Assembly (NCBI GenBank): GCA_013399875.1 | Contig: VXAZ01006779.1 | Location: forward strand, 434,001-498,000 | DNA length: 64,000 bases | Direction of reading: 5' to 3' | Origin: Gymnorhina tibicen | Lineage: Eukaryota > Chordata > Aves > Passeriformes > Artamidae | Shown: positions 63,286-64,000 of the stretch, in pieces | Numbering within the stretch: position 1 is the first letter of the stretch | How the letters are laid out: each line of letters opens with the position of its first letter | Notes under the pieces: generated by a model | Told to the model about the DNA's origin: nothing | Database searches by the model: none | Seen by the model: only the letters and a program-made list of their open reading frames with translations | Made by a program: the position numbers and the translations under genes

Positions 63286-64000
63286 GTGGTTAGCAACAGT
63301 AAAAATATTGCCCCAAAATAAAATGAGGCCTGGGAGAAGAGCACAATCACTGTCTCTACTTATATATGAGATGGGTCTGAACAGAAGGAGGGAATGTAGA
63401 GAGAAATACTGGCCCAAGAGCAAATAAATGTGCGTATACTGACTTTGAGTAAATTCAGAATGGAATGAAAAGATATCTATCTGGTAGGGCCATGAAGGTT
63501 TTGGAACCACCTTCCAAATGAAGGTAGTGAGGCCCAAGACTAAACTTGTTTTGTCTTGGAACTTGATTCCTATGTGGAAAGAATTACAGTATATGTCTTC
63601 CTGCTACAGCATTTCCTTCCAGGTCTGTGGCTATGCTAATCTTCACAAGACACATTTTGTTCCTAAGAAAACTCCTTTGTTGTGACCTACTCTTTAATAC
63701 CCAGGGGTCTCTACGGTTTGTTTTTTAAAAACCTGACACAACAGACTTGTAATATCCTCCCTCTGTAGGCAATCAATTGTAGGTGTTATTAGGAGGTGAG
63801 CAGAAGATACTCATGTATTTACCAAATAGAAGATGAAATCTTGTTTCTGCCAGTCATCTTCTGTTCATACTCATCGTGCTCAGTTGAGTAGTTCTTTGAG
63901 ATGCCCACTGCAGGGGCTATTGCTCCGTTGTAGTTAGCGTTCAAGGATTCATTCCTGTTTGGTTGTTATTAAATACGTTTGTTTTCATGTCCTTCCTTTA
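63286..64000. other. Unique noncoding DNA, no gene seen
   Basis: A 115-codon minus-strand frame at 63190-63537 overlaps the CR1 edge and has no recognisable domain. Nothing else is supported up to the window end. Confidence 0.55.

Noticed and set aside
1..64000. CRISPR arrays, operons, tRNA or rRNA genes, mitochondrial insertions
   Set aside because: No regularly spaced repeats, no tRNA-like T-arm (GGTTCGAATCC-type) in a cloverleaf context and no rRNA or mitochondrial sequence was recognised. The window is vertebrate nuclear DNA.

Overview
The window reads as vertebrate nuclear DNA from a bird. It is AT-rich and poor in CpG, has no long open reading frame, and its dispersed repeats are almost all CR1 LINEs. 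These carry the typical avian CR1 3' ends (a 'GGTCCCTTCCAACC'-like block followed by short ATTCTRTG-type repeats). Mammalian Alu, B1 or L1 sequences were not seen. Two solo LTRs of avian endogenous retroviruses are present; the one near 6.5 kb resembles LTRs I associate with songbirds, so a passerine is possible but unproven. I found no protein-coding exon, tRNA, rRNA, CRISPR array or prokaryotic-type operon that I can support. The window is best read as intergenic or deep intronic sequence.

Layout. 1-6 kb is unique AT-rich DNA. 6.07-6.14 kb holds a three-copy 19-bp minisatellite and 6.33-6.78 kb a minus-strand solo LTR. A short CR1 tail lies at 10.96 kb. Minus-strand CR1 copies lie at 18.69-19.52, 22.56-23.67, 27.16-27.78 and 32.17-32.33 kb. 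An old LTR-retrotransposon-like remnant lies at about 29.31-29.59 kb. An assembly gap (16 N) at 33.63 kb is flanked by the same 21-bp sequence on both sides. Plus-strand CR1 copies lie at 34.46, 41.16-43.35 (split by a 791-bp solo LTR with a near-identical 6-bp duplication), 50.05 and 59.66-61.03 kb. A minus-strand CR1 at 61.42-62.54 kb converges on the previous copy, and a last plus-strand piece lies at 63.07-63.28 kb. The rest is unique noncoding DNA with simple repeats, some blocks that look like candidate conserved noncoding elements, and a G-rich (minus strand) tract at 56.88 kb.

There are no genes acting together here. All coding-like signals of recognisable origin are decayed CR1 reverse transcriptase. 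The most unusual object is a near-perfect inverted repeat at 59427-59520 (44-bp arms, 6-nt loop, two mismatches), which no repeat that I recognise explains. I saw no evidence for a novel multi-gene system. Coordinates of repeat edges are estimates from reading against remembered family structure, without alignment software.
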